Shown here: positions 34,996 through 42,741 of the stretch, in pieces
Numbering within the stretch: position 1 is the stretch's first letter
How the letters are laid out: each line of letters begins with the position of its first letter
Assembly (NCBI GenBank): GCA_902557735.1
Contig: CACEBC010000002.1
Location: 38,697-102,696 of the forward strand
DNA length: 64,000 bases
Source: Porticoccaceae bacterium
GTDB taxonomy: Bacteria > Pseudomonadota > Gammaproteobacteria > Pseudomonadales > Porticoccaceae
Direction of reading: 5' to 3'
Notes under the pieces: generated by a model
Databases searched by the model: none
The model's input: only the letters and a program-made list of their open reading frames with translations
What the model was told of the DNA's origin: nothing
Translations under genes and position numbers: made by a program

Positions 34996-36672
34996 CTATT
35001 TGTATTTATCCGGATTTTCTCTCAATCCTATTGTACAGTTAAACACCAAGTCGCTAGGACAGCTGAGCACGCTATCAAGGCAATAGTAACCCTCACGCTC
35101 GAACTGATAATGCTCGCCGATCGAAGCGTTTTTGAGACTCGCTTCTGCCTTGCAATTTCTCTTTATCACTAGCGACTTTGGGTTTATATAATCGACGAAG
35201 GGTTTATTGCCCTCTTCAGGGAAGGCAGTGCTAAACAGTCTGTCGTATTGACGAATGGTGCAATTTACCGCGTGAGCTTCCGATACCCAGTGAATTACAC
35301 CTCGCGGCTTGATCCCCGCAGGAGGCGCTTGTCCCACGGTCTTTTCAACTATTTCGCCGTTAATCTGTTGTACCTCTCCCCTTGCGTTTTTGTCTACACT
35401 TGTCGCTTTTACGATGTACCCCCCCCTCAAGCGAACATAATCCCCAAGAACAAGTCTTTTAAACTTCTTGCGTGAAAGAGAGGTGTCTTCAGTGAAATCA
35501 TTCCGATCGATAAATATTGTCGAGCTAAAGGGTACCTCTCTGAGTCCGAGATCCAATCGATCTGGATGTCGAGGAATGTCAAGTATTTCCGTTTTTGCTG
35601 CTTCATAATTGTGTAGTGACAATCGAACTGGATTCATTACACACATGCCCCTGTAGGCATGCCGATTCAAATCATCCCTCACGAAATGCTCAAGCTGACT
35701 GATATCGACAATGCCGTCAGTTTTCGCTATCGCGAGGCTGTCGCAAAAATCTCTTATCGCTCTCGCACTCACGCCTCGTCTCCGCAATCCGCGGAGTGTC
35801 GGCATTCTCGGATCATCCCAACCATCTACAAGTTTATCGTCAACCAATTTTTTCAGTTTTCGTTTGCTCAAAACCAAGTAATTGATATTGAGACGACCAA
35901 ATTCATACTGCCTTGGTTTAGAGGGCACAGGAAGGTTTGCAATAAACCAGTCGTAAAGCGGACGATTGGCTTGAAACTCTAATGTACAAATCGAGTGTGT
36001 TATTCCCTCAAGCGCATCCCCCTGCCCGTGCGCAAAATCATAAGATGGATAAATTTTCCATTCAGCTCCTGTCCGCTGATGTTCAAGTTTTTTTATCCTA
36101 TATATCACAGGATCCCGCATATTAATGTTTGGGGACCCCATATCTATTTTGGCTCTGAGAGTCATAGCGCCCTCATCAATCTCCCCCTTTCTCATTCTTT
36201 CCAGCAACACAAGACTCTCTTCGGGCGATCGATCCCGGTATGGACTATTTGTTCCTTTCTCCGTCAGAGTGCCACGATATCGTCTAATTTCATCTAAATC
36301 TAATTCACAAACATAAGCTTTATTAACTGACACGAGATGCTGCGCCCACTCGTAGAGCTTCAAAAAGTAATCTGATGCGTATCGAATCTCCCCATCCCAT
36401 TGGAATCCCAACCACTTAACATCGTCAATGATAGCTCGAACAAATTCGCCGTCTTCTTTTTCTGGATTCGTGTCATCAAAACGTAAATTGCATTCTCCCG
36501 AGAATGAAGTAGCTAGTCCAAAATTTAGGCAGATTGATTTTGCATGACCGATGTGCAAGTATCCATTGGGTTCCGGGGGAAACCGAGTTCTGATGCTTGA
36601 GAACCCTCCGGAGTCAAGATCCGACTGAATGGTTTTCTCGATGAAATTTAAAGGCTCTTCGCGATTGGACAT
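34996..36672 (-). CDS. glnS: Glutaminyl-tRNA synthetase
   Basis: 558-residue class I synthetase that charges tRNA-Gln directly. RTRFPPEPNGYLHIGHAKSICLNFG is the HIGH region; VLSKRKLKKLV is the glnS form of KMSKS; the two C-terminal beta-barrel domains follow. The start chosen gives MSNREEPLNFIEKTIQSDL, matching E. coli; the frame is open 30 codons further upstream with no supporting site. It is divergent from ppiB and precedes cysS. Confidence 0.95.
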   Translation of the reverse strand: MSNREEPLNFIEKTIQSDLDSGGFSSIRTRFPPEPNGYLHIGHAKSICLNFGLATSFSGECNLRFDDTNPEKEDGEFVRAIIDDVKWLGFQWDGEIRYASDYFLKLYEWAQHLVSVNKAYVCELDLDEIRRYRGTLTEKGTNSPYRDRSPEESLVLLERMRKGEIDEGAMTLRAKIDMGSPNINMRDPVIYRIKKLEHQRTGAEWKIYPSYDFAHGQGDALEGITHSICTLEFQANRPLYDWFIANLPVPSKPRQYEFGRLNINYLVLSKRKLKKLVDDKLVDGWDDPRMPTLRGLRRRGVSARAIRDFCDSLAIAKTDGIVDISQLEHFVRDDLNRHAYRGMCVMNPVRLSLHNYEAAKTEILDIPRHPDRLDLGLREVPFSSTIFIDRNDFTEDTSLSRKKFKRLVLGDYVRLRGGYIVKATSVDKNARGEVQQINGEIVEKTVGQAPPAGIKPRGVIHWVSEAHAVNCTIRQYDRLFSTAFPEEGNKPFVDYINPKSLVIKRNCKAEASLKNASIGEHYQFEREGYYCLDSVLSCPSDLVFNCTIGLRENPDKYK

Positions 36673-36867
36673 ATCGACATTTCTCATCCTCGACTTCGCA
36701 TTATAACGCTTAAAAGAAAATTCTTTAATCGAATGTTTTGCGGAAAGCGTATTTCTCAACATAGTAAATGGGGGCCCTCACTGCGGCTCACTTCACTTAG
36801 AAGCAGTTACTGTATTTTTGATCATTACCACCTTACAATATTCTGGCTAAACTCAATGAGGAATCCT

Positions 36868-37378
36868 ATGATTACGCTTTCAACCACAATGGGTGAGTTC
36901 ACCATCACTTTGGACTTTGAAAATGCCCCCCATATCATCTAAAAATTTTCTCCAATACTGTCGAGACGGGTTCTACAACGGAACCATTTTCCACCGAGTT
37001 ATTGATGGATTCGTAATTCAAGGAGGCGGGCTTGCAGCGGACATGTCTGAAAAAGAAACTCGCGAGTGTATTATTAATGAAGCTGACAACGGCCGAAACA
37101 ATTCCATCGGCACTCTTGCCATGGCGAGAACCGCTGATCCCGATTCAGCGTCATCGCAGTTTTTTATTAACGTGGCCGACAATAATTTTCTCAATCACAC
37201 CGATAAAACTGCCAATGGATGGGGCTATGCTGTTTTTGGGGACGTTTCTGAAGGAATGGACGTCGTCAACAACATCAAATCCGTCCCTACTGGGACAGTC
37301 GGTTATGACAGAGACGTGCCGAATGATGTGATTGAAATTACTGATGTACGAATCAGTGATGATTATCGAGATCTCTGA
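36868..37378 (+). pseudogene. ppiB: Peptidyl-prolyl isomerase B, frameshifted at a C6 run
   Basis: Cytoplasmic cyclophilin. The start [21 protein letters not shown] follows a good AGGA site, then the frame hits a TAA at 36940-36942. Removing one C from the C6 tract at 36926-36931 restores [31 protein letters not shown] and the whole remaining cyclophilin (169 residues; E. coli PpiB has 164), with all motifs such as [14 protein letters not shown] and GTLAMAR intact. As read, only 25 residues would be made. The downstream part is otherwise undamaged, so this is either a very recent mutation, a slippage-dependent gene or a sequence error. Confidence 0.88.
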
Positions 37379-37400
37379 TTAACGTATTTGGTCGTCTAAT

Positions 37401-38117
37401 GTGGCTATTTTGTTTGTATCCGACGTGCATCTTTCAGCAGAACAAAACCAAATTACTTCTGCATTTTTTACTTTTTTATCTACTCATGCGCAAAAGGCGA
37501 CAAAGCTTTTCATACTAGGAGATTTATTTGAGACCTGGATTGGTGATGACGATCCCTCGGAACTTGCAGTCGCCACTCAACTTCGATTGAGAGAGCTCAC
37601 CCTCGGCGGCACGAAATTGTTTATACAACATGGCAACAGAGATTTCCTCTTAGGCCGTCGCTTTTTGAAAACAACAGGTGCTAGGCTGCTCCATGACTAT
37701 CATGTAATTGAGACATATAACCAACGAATTCTTTTGACGCATGGCGACCTTCTTTGCTCAGATGATCATGATTATCAGGCTTTCCGGAGAAAAACTCGGC
37801 ATCCGATTTACCGTTGGATTCTGAGCAATTTGCCATTGTCCAAAAGACAAGAGATAGCCTCTACATGGAGGGCTGAGGCCACCCGTCAGAGTAGTCACAA
37901 GCCTTCTTCAATTATGGATGTGAGCTGCAAAACCGTGGAGCGCGTAATTGCTAAGACTAATGCAACCACACTAATTCATGGTCATACGCACAGACCTGCG
38001 CGCCACAAGTTAATGTCAAGTGTGAAAGAGCGAATTGTGCTCGGAGACTGGGCCACTAAAGGCTGGGCGCTCAAGCTTGATCAAGACGGATTCAATTTAT
38101 TCAACTTTAAGATATGA
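37401..38117 (+). CDS. lpxH: UDP-2,3-diacylglucosamine diphosphatase LpxH
   Basis: 238-residue calcineurin-like phosphoesterase that hydrolyses UDP-2,3-diacylglucosamine to lipid X in lipid A synthesis, peripheral on the inner membrane. Metal motifs in order: FVSDVHL, GDLFETWIGDD, HGNRDF, THGDLLCSDD and LIHGHTHRP. The start is a GTG (MAILFVSDVH); an overlapping ATG two bases earlier is out of frame. It follows ppiB by 22 bases, the standard ppiB-lpxH order. Confidence 0.94.
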   Translation: MAILFVSDVHLSAEQNQITSAFFTFLSTHAQKATKLFILGDLFETWIGDDDPSELAVATQLRLRELTLGGTKLFIQHGNRDFLLGRRFLKTTGARLLHDYHVIETYNQRILLTHGDLLCSDDHDYQAFRRKTRHPIYRWILSNLPLSKRQEIASTWRAEATRQSSHKPSSIMDVSCKTVERVIAKTNATTLIHGHTHRPARHKLMSSVKERIVLGDWATKGWALKLDQDGFNLFNFKI

Positions 38118-38188
38118 ATCGCACAATGGTTGGAAAAAAGAGTAAAGAAGCGAGTATAATTGTAGTAAATTAGTTAAGGAGATCTCAA

Positions 38189-38854
38189 ATGGATATAAAC
38201 GAACTTACAAACGATGCAACCGATGTAGGTATCTTGGACCTAGAGGTTGGTAAAGTCCTAAGGAATACTTACCTATTACTGGGCGCTACCATAACCTTCA
38301 GCGCTCTCATGGCTTTGGTATCAATGGCCCTTAACGTTCCATATATGGGGCTATGGATGCTCCTCCCATACATTGGCCTTCTATTCATGATCGAGAGAAC
38401 AAAAAATAGTGCCTCTGGAATAGCTTGGGTGTTTGCGCTAACCGGCTTCATGGGTATGACACTTGGACCTATTCTGTCTGCGGTACTTGCGCTCAAGGGG
38501 CCAGAGCCTATCTTAATGGCCTTGGGGTCGACAGCTCTAACGTTTTTTGGAGCCTCAGCTTACGTATTGAAGACTCGGAAGAACCTGAGCTCCTGGATCA
38601 GCTTTCTCTCAGTAGGCATACTGGTCGCTTTCATATCTCAGCTAGTCAACTACTTTTTCCTTCAGATGCCAGCACTGACATCAGCAATGAGTTGTATTTT
38701 CGCAATCGTTTCAACTGGTTTCATAATGTGGCAAACCAGCCAAATTATTCACGGCGGGGAACGAAATTACATTTCGGCTACTGTCACATTGTTTGTCATG
38801 CTCTACAACCTGTTCTCTGTCTTCTTAACTTTTTTTGGCATGGGCGACGAGTAG
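38189..38854 (+). CDS. Bax inhibitor-1/YccA family membrane protein
   Basis: 221-residue inner-membrane protein with seven predicted helices, of the TMBIM/BI-1 family. In E. coli the relative YccA restrains the FtsH protease. Starts MDINELTNDATDVG, with SSWISFLSVGILVAFISQLVNYFF and ISATVTLFVMLYNLFSVFLTFFGM typical of the last helices, including the conserved near-C-terminal aspect of L-Y-x-x-x-x. AAGGAGA precedes the ATG. tusE follows, as in many gammaproteobacteria where yccA and tus genes are neighbours. Confidence 0.9.
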   Translation: MDINELTNDATDVGILDLEVGKVLRNTYLLLGATITFSALMALVSMALNVPYMGLWMLLPYIGLLFMIERTKNSASGIAWVFALTGFMGMTLGPILSAVLALKGPEPILMALGSTALTFFGASAYVLKTRKNLSSWISFLSVGILVAFISQLVNYFFLQMPALTSAMSCIFAIVSTGFIMWQTSQIIHGGERNYISATVTLFVMLYNLFSVFLTFFGMGDE

Positions 38855-38883
38855 GGCTATTAGGGTACCTTATTGTTTCGGGG

Positions 38884-38909
38884 GAGGGGCTTCTTTAGAA
38901 TTGCCCCTC
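38884..38909 (+). terminator. Hairpin after the BI-1 family gene
   Basis: GAGGGGC at 38884-38890 and GCCCCTC at 38903-38909 pair perfectly across a 12-base loop, about 30 bases after the stop codon. Followed only by TTC, so it may be a weak terminator or attenuate expression into tusE. Confidence 0.45.
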
Positions 38910-38959
38910 TTCAGCGTCAAGTGCCCCAGCCAAGTTTAAACAGGCGGATCAAAGCTCGC

Positions 38960-39268
38960 ATGGTTGTTGCCATAGAAAATAATTATTTAGCAAATCTTAG
39001 CCGTTGGGATGAGTCTTTGGCCTGCTTGCGCGCAGAGAAATGGGGCATTACACTGACAGAAGAACACCTAGAAATCCTGCATACTGCAAGGCTATTTTAC
39101 AACATATATGGTTTCTCACCTTCCATGAGACCTCTAACAAAGTTTGTCTCGGAGTCTCTGCAACTCGAGAAGGGTAGGAGTATATATTTGCTCATGTTGT
39201 TTCCGGGGGCCTCGGCAAAGTTGATCGCTGACATGGCCGGCATTCCAAAACCAAGAAATTGCCTATGA
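38960..39268 (+). CDS. tusE: Sulfur relay protein TusE (DsrC/TusE family)
   Basis: 102 residues. TusE accepts persulfide from TusD in the 2-thiouridine pathway of tRNA and passes it to MnmA. EEHLEILHTARLFYNIYGFSPSMRPL matches the family helix region, and the C-terminus MAGIPKPRNCL keeps the essential penultimate cysteine. The second cysteine of true DsrC, about ten residues earlier, is absent, so this is the TusE type. The start is the ATG giving MVVAIENNYLANLSRWDESLA; the frame is open 29 codons further up. No tusBCD genes are adjacent. Confidence 0.87.
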   Translation: MVVAIENNYLANLSRWDESLACLRAEKWGITLTEEHLEILHTARLFYNIYGFSPSMRPLTKFVSESLQLEKGRSIYLLMLFPGASAKLIADMAGIPKPRNCL

Positions 39269-39280
39269 AAGGAGAAATTC

Positions 39281-39622
39281 ATGTCTTATGGTTTAGTCGA
39301 TCTCGATTGCAATCCCGATTATTCTGATGCGCAGCCGATGAGTCATGAGGAGATATCCACTCATCTCGCGCAGATTCCCGACTGGGAGCATAGTTTTTCT
39401 GATGGTGAGTCAAAAATTGTTCGTACCTTTAGCCTACGAAACTTCAATGAGGCTATTAAACTAGCCAATAAGATCGCGGTTGAAGCTGACATACAGGATC
39501 ATCATCCTTCTATTGTGTTGGAATGGGGACGATGCACAGTGACTTGGTGGACACACGCTCTCTCTGGACTTCATCTAAACGACTTTATAATGGCTGCAAA
39601 GAGCGACAAATTAGCATCATAA
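39281..39622 (+). CDS. phhB: Pterin-4a-carbinolamine dehydratase
   Basis: 113-residue PCD/PhhB family enzyme that dehydrates 4a-hydroxytetrahydrobiopterin, recycling the cofactor of phenylalanine hydroxylase; it can also act as a moonlighting regulator. The motif EADIQDHHPSIVLEWGRCTVTWWTH contains the catalytic histidines and the P-x-x-x-x-x-W-x-x-V-x-V-x-x-x-T pattern. Starts 12 bases after tusE with GGAG near the ATG. No phhA is nearby. Confidence 0.94.
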   Translation: MSYGLVDLDCNPDYSDAQPMSHEEISTHLAQIPDWEHSFSDGESKIVRTFSLRNFNEAIKLANKIAVEADIQDHHPSIVLEWGRCTVTWWTHALSGLHLNDFIMAAKSDKLAS

Positions 39623-39631
39623 GAAATTTAA

Positions 39632-40096
39632 TTAGTCATAAACCTCTATTACGATTTTTTCCGAAAATATAGGCGGATCGTGAGGGATGTGGTAATGATT
39701 CCCCAGCAAAAGCTGTAGAGAATGCTTACCCGGATCGAGCTTTATGCTGGTTTGAGTCTGGCCCTTGCCGTAATGAATTATTTTGGCAGATGCGGGTATT
39801 GACTTGTCCAAATCGGGCATACTCGTCTGGTCTATCAGCAGATGATGATGTCCTGTGTTGTCAGCTTGAACTCCAGCGGGTGCGACCCCCATTCCTCTCA
39901 ATCCAAACAATATATCTATAGACTCATCAGATTTAAATGTCTCGCCATCCAATGGTTTAATTATGAAAACCGCCGCTCCTTCGGGAGACTTGCTGATAAA
40001 ATTTTCAGGGCCTTTGGTGTTCGCTTTCTCGTCGGAATATACTGCTCCTGCGATCCCAAGAATAAACAGCAACTTTAGAGCTCGTAAAGTCGTCAC
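39632..40096 (-). CDS. Exported DUF4399 protein
   Basis: 154 residues with a signal peptide (residues 1-20, LKLLFILGIAGAVYS) and a DUF4399 domain: AVFIIKPLDGETFKSDESIDILFGLRGMGVAPAG and NTGHHHLLID are characteristic. The H-H-H cluster and HYHIPHDPP suggest metal binding in the periplasm, but function is unknown. It converges on phhB with nine bases between the stops. Confidence 0.87.
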   Translation of the reverse strand: MTTLRALKLLFILGIAGAVYSDEKANTKGPENFISKSPEGAAVFIIKPLDGETFKSDESIDILFGLRGMGVAPAGVQADNTGHHHLLIDQTSMPDLDKSIPASAKIIHYGKGQTQTSIKLDPGKHSLQLLLGNHYHIPHDPPIFSEKIVIEVYD

Positions 40097-40234
40097 AATC
40101 TTAATCTCACTGTGTTTGATTCCCCTCTATTATACAAAAATTCGGCATCTACGTTAGTTTATCTCCAGTCTTAAGTCGATTTATTAAGAGTTATGTAATA
40201 ATGACTCGTTTATCACGACGTCGTGAGAGTGTAA

Positions 40235-41320
40235 TTGAACTGTTCAAAACTTGACAGCTATAACAAGCACCTTTCAAATAAGGTGAAACGCTTCGAATCA
40301 AAAATTAGACAGTTCTTTACTGATAAAATAGAAATCTATTCTTCCTTTCCAGAGGCCTTTCGATTGCGGACAGAATTCCGAGTTTTTCACGACTCCACTG
40401 GCGCTCACTATGCTATGACAGATTCCATCACCAAACGTCCCTATATAATAAATGAATTTTCAATCGCTGCGCCAAAAATACAAAAACTCATGCCAGTACT
40501 TCTCTCCCAAATTAACGATGATTTTATTCTTAGGCAAAAACTCTTTGGGATAGAATTTCTGACCACACTCAGCGAGGAAGCTCTGATCACGCTTCTATAT
40601 CACAAAAAGCTCGACCAACGGTGGGAGCAGAGCGCGTTAAGAATTCAAGAGCTTATGGATACTATGATAGTGGGGCGAAGTAAGAAGCAAAAAATCATTC
40701 TTATGAATGACTATGTGACGGAAGAATTTAACGTAGGGAAGCGGACCTTGTTTTACCGCCAAGTCGAATCAACATTCACTCAACCAAATGGAGAAGTAAA
40801 CATCAAGATGCTTTCGTGGGCAAATCAGCAAACCAGATGCTCACAAGCCGATCTCCTAGAAATATATTGCGGAAGTGGCAATTTTACCTTAGCGTTGGCC
40901 AATAACTTTCGGAAAGTCTTGGCCGTCGAAATTTCTAAACTATCGATAAGAACCGCAAAACATAATGCCAGTCTAAATGGCATTGCAAACACCGCGTTTG
41001 TCCGAATGTCCAGCAAAGAGTTGACTGAAGCTTTTGACAGGGTAAGACCTTTTCGGAGATTGAAGGATATAAATCTCGACGAATATAATTTTTCGACCGT
41101 GTTGGTGGACCCTCCGCGGTCCGGACTTGATCCAGCAACAATTTCACTTATCGTGCGCTACCAAACAATCGTGTATTTCTCATGTAATCCTGAGAGTCTC
41201 ATGCGAAATTTGAGCAAAATCCTCTTTACGCATACTATTACAGCGGTAGCCATATTTGATCAATTTCCTTGGACCGATCACTTAGAGATCGGCTTGGTGC
41301 TCAACGCCCTAAGGAGATGA
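40235..41320 (+). CDS. trmA: tRNA (uracil-5-)-methyltransferase TrmA
   Basis: 361-residue SAM-dependent enzyme forming 5-methyluridine at position 54 of tRNAs. LLEIYCGSGNFTLALANNF is the SAM-binding motif, VDPPRSGLDPAT holds motif IV, and YFSCNPESLMRNL the catalytic cysteine followed by the general base region. TrmA lacks the iron-sulfur cluster of RlmC/D, as here. Start is a TTG with GTGAGAG seven bases upstream; no ATG fits better. Confidence 0.93.
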   Translation: MNCSKLDSYNKHLSNKVKRFESKIRQFFTDKIEIYSSFPEAFRLRTEFRVFHDSTGAHYAMTDSITKRPYIINEFSIAAPKIQKLMPVLLSQINDDFILRQKLFGIEFLTTLSEEALITLLYHKKLDQRWEQSALRIQELMDTMIVGRSKKQKIILMNDYVTEEFNVGKRTLFYRQVESTFTQPNGEVNIKMLSWANQQTRCSQADLLEIYCGSGNFTLALANNFRKVLAVEISKLSIRTAKHNASLNGIANTAFVRMSSKELTEAFDRVRPFRRLKDINLDEYNFSTVLVDPPRSGLDPATISLIVRYQTIVYFSCNPESLMRNLSKILFTHTITAVAIFDQFPWTDHLEIGLVLNALRR

Positions 41321-41341
41321 AGCAATGACCAAAAATTAACC

Positions 41342-42661
41342 TCATACTTCTGGCTCAGACAGTTTCTCACTGTTTGAAACCATCTCATGTTTAAACTGTT
41401 TCTTTGTTTTAGCTCCTAAGCTTCTCAGTTCCTCAGCCCTTATGACGAGGTTTCCTTTGCCTGTAAGAAGGCGTTTCCTGGCGTCTCCTAAAACATCCTT
41501 ACTGCGTTGAAGGTACTTGTCAGCCTCATCGAGCGCATCAATATACCGAACAAATCCATCGTAAAGCCGACCAGCTTTCTCTGCAATAATCTTTGAATTG
41601 CGATTTTGATCATCGTACCGCCAAAGATTCTTGATGGTTTTTAGCGTCACCAATAAAGTACTTGGGCTCACAAGCACTATATTTCGCTCATAAGCATCTG
41701 CCATGATCTCTGGAGCATGGTCAAGTGCAAGCATGAAAGCCGCCTCTATCGGCACGAATAAAAGAACAAAATCGAGGCTATTGAGCCCATCCAATTGATC
41801 ATAATTCTTATCACTCAGACCACGGATATGCGTCTTTAATGAGTTAAGATGCTTTCTCAGATACTGCATTTTTTCTAGCTCATCATGGCTATTGAAATAA
41901 CGCTCATAAGCAACCAAACTTACTTTTGCGTCAATGACAATGTCCTTACCTTCTGGCAAATGCACAATGACATCGGGTTTTTTAATTCTACCTTGATCAT
42001 CGGTTTTGGATTCCTGTAAATTATATTCTCTTCCCCTTTTTAACCCCGAATCTTCAAGTAATTTCTCAAGTATAAATTCCCCCCAATTTCCCTGGAGTTT
42101 ACTATCACCACGTAAAGCATTTGCTAGGCTTACAGCGTCTTCTGAGACTCGCATAGTATGTTTTTGCAGTTCACTAATCTGACCAATAAGTTTATTGCGA
42201 TCAGCCGTCTCTTTATCATATGCGCTTTCCACTTGTTTTCGAAATTCACCAATATCCCTTCTCAAAGGTCCAATAGAGCTCTCGATTGTTAATTGACTCT
42301 TCGCTGCAAATTGCGTCTGTTTTTTATCAAAAATACGATTAGCAAGGTTTTCAAATTCTTGCGACATGCGGATTTTCGTTGTTTCCAATAGCTCAATCTT
42401 TTGCTCATGCTCTTTTACCTGACTTTCTAATTTGGTCAGGAGAGAAGCCACTTGCTTCTCTAAAGCTATATTCTGTTTATTTTTATCGTATAAAGTATCA
42501 GTTAAATCTGTTTCCGATTTTCGGCTATTTTCGAGCTGAGTTTCAAGACGCGCAAGTTTTGCTTTTACAGTAGCAATACTGATCAAATAGCCGCTCACTG
42601 TTCCCACTGCAAAGGTCACGAGCGCAATAAATACATACATCACTTGTATCGACAATTCCAT
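41342..42661 (-). CDS. rmuC: DNA recombination protein RmuC
   Basis: 439 residues: an N-terminal membrane anchor (about 8-28), a coiled coil over about 30-130, then the RmuC nuclease-like domain (LQGNWGEFILEKLLEDSGLKRGREY, GRIKKPDVIVHLPEGKDIVIDAKVSLVAYERYF). D-x-K in VIDAKVSL is part of the PD-(D/E)XK-like fold. RmuC limits inverted-repeat recombination in E. coli and is linked to anti-plasmid and DNA repair activity. It is divergent from the AddB-like gene. Confidence 0.94.
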   Translation of the reverse strand: MELSIQVMYVFIALVTFAVGTVSGYLISIATVKAKLARLETQLENSRKSETDLTDTLYDKNKQNIALEKQVASLLTKLESQVKEHEQKIELLETTKIRMSQEFENLANRIFDKKQTQFAAKSQLTIESSIGPLRRDIGEFRKQVESAYDKETADRNKLIGQISELQKHTMRVSEDAVSLANALRGDSKLQGNWGEFILEKLLEDSGLKRGREYNLQESKTDDQGRIKKPDVIVHLPEGKDIVIDAKVSLVAYERYFNSHDELEKMQYLRKHLNSLKTHIRGLSDKNYDQLDGLNSLDFVLLFVPIEAAFMLALDHAPEIMADAYERNIVLVSPSTLLVTLKTIKNLWRYDDQNRNSKIIAEKAGRLYDGFVRYIDALDEADKYLQRSKDVLGDARKRLLTGKGNLVIRAEELRSLGAKTKKQFKHEMVSNSEKLSEPEV

Positions 42662-42741
42662 AAAGATATTGTACCAGCACCATTCCCAGAAAGGTGTTTA
42701 TCTATTTTACTAATTGACAAGACTAAAAGGGCAAAGCACAG

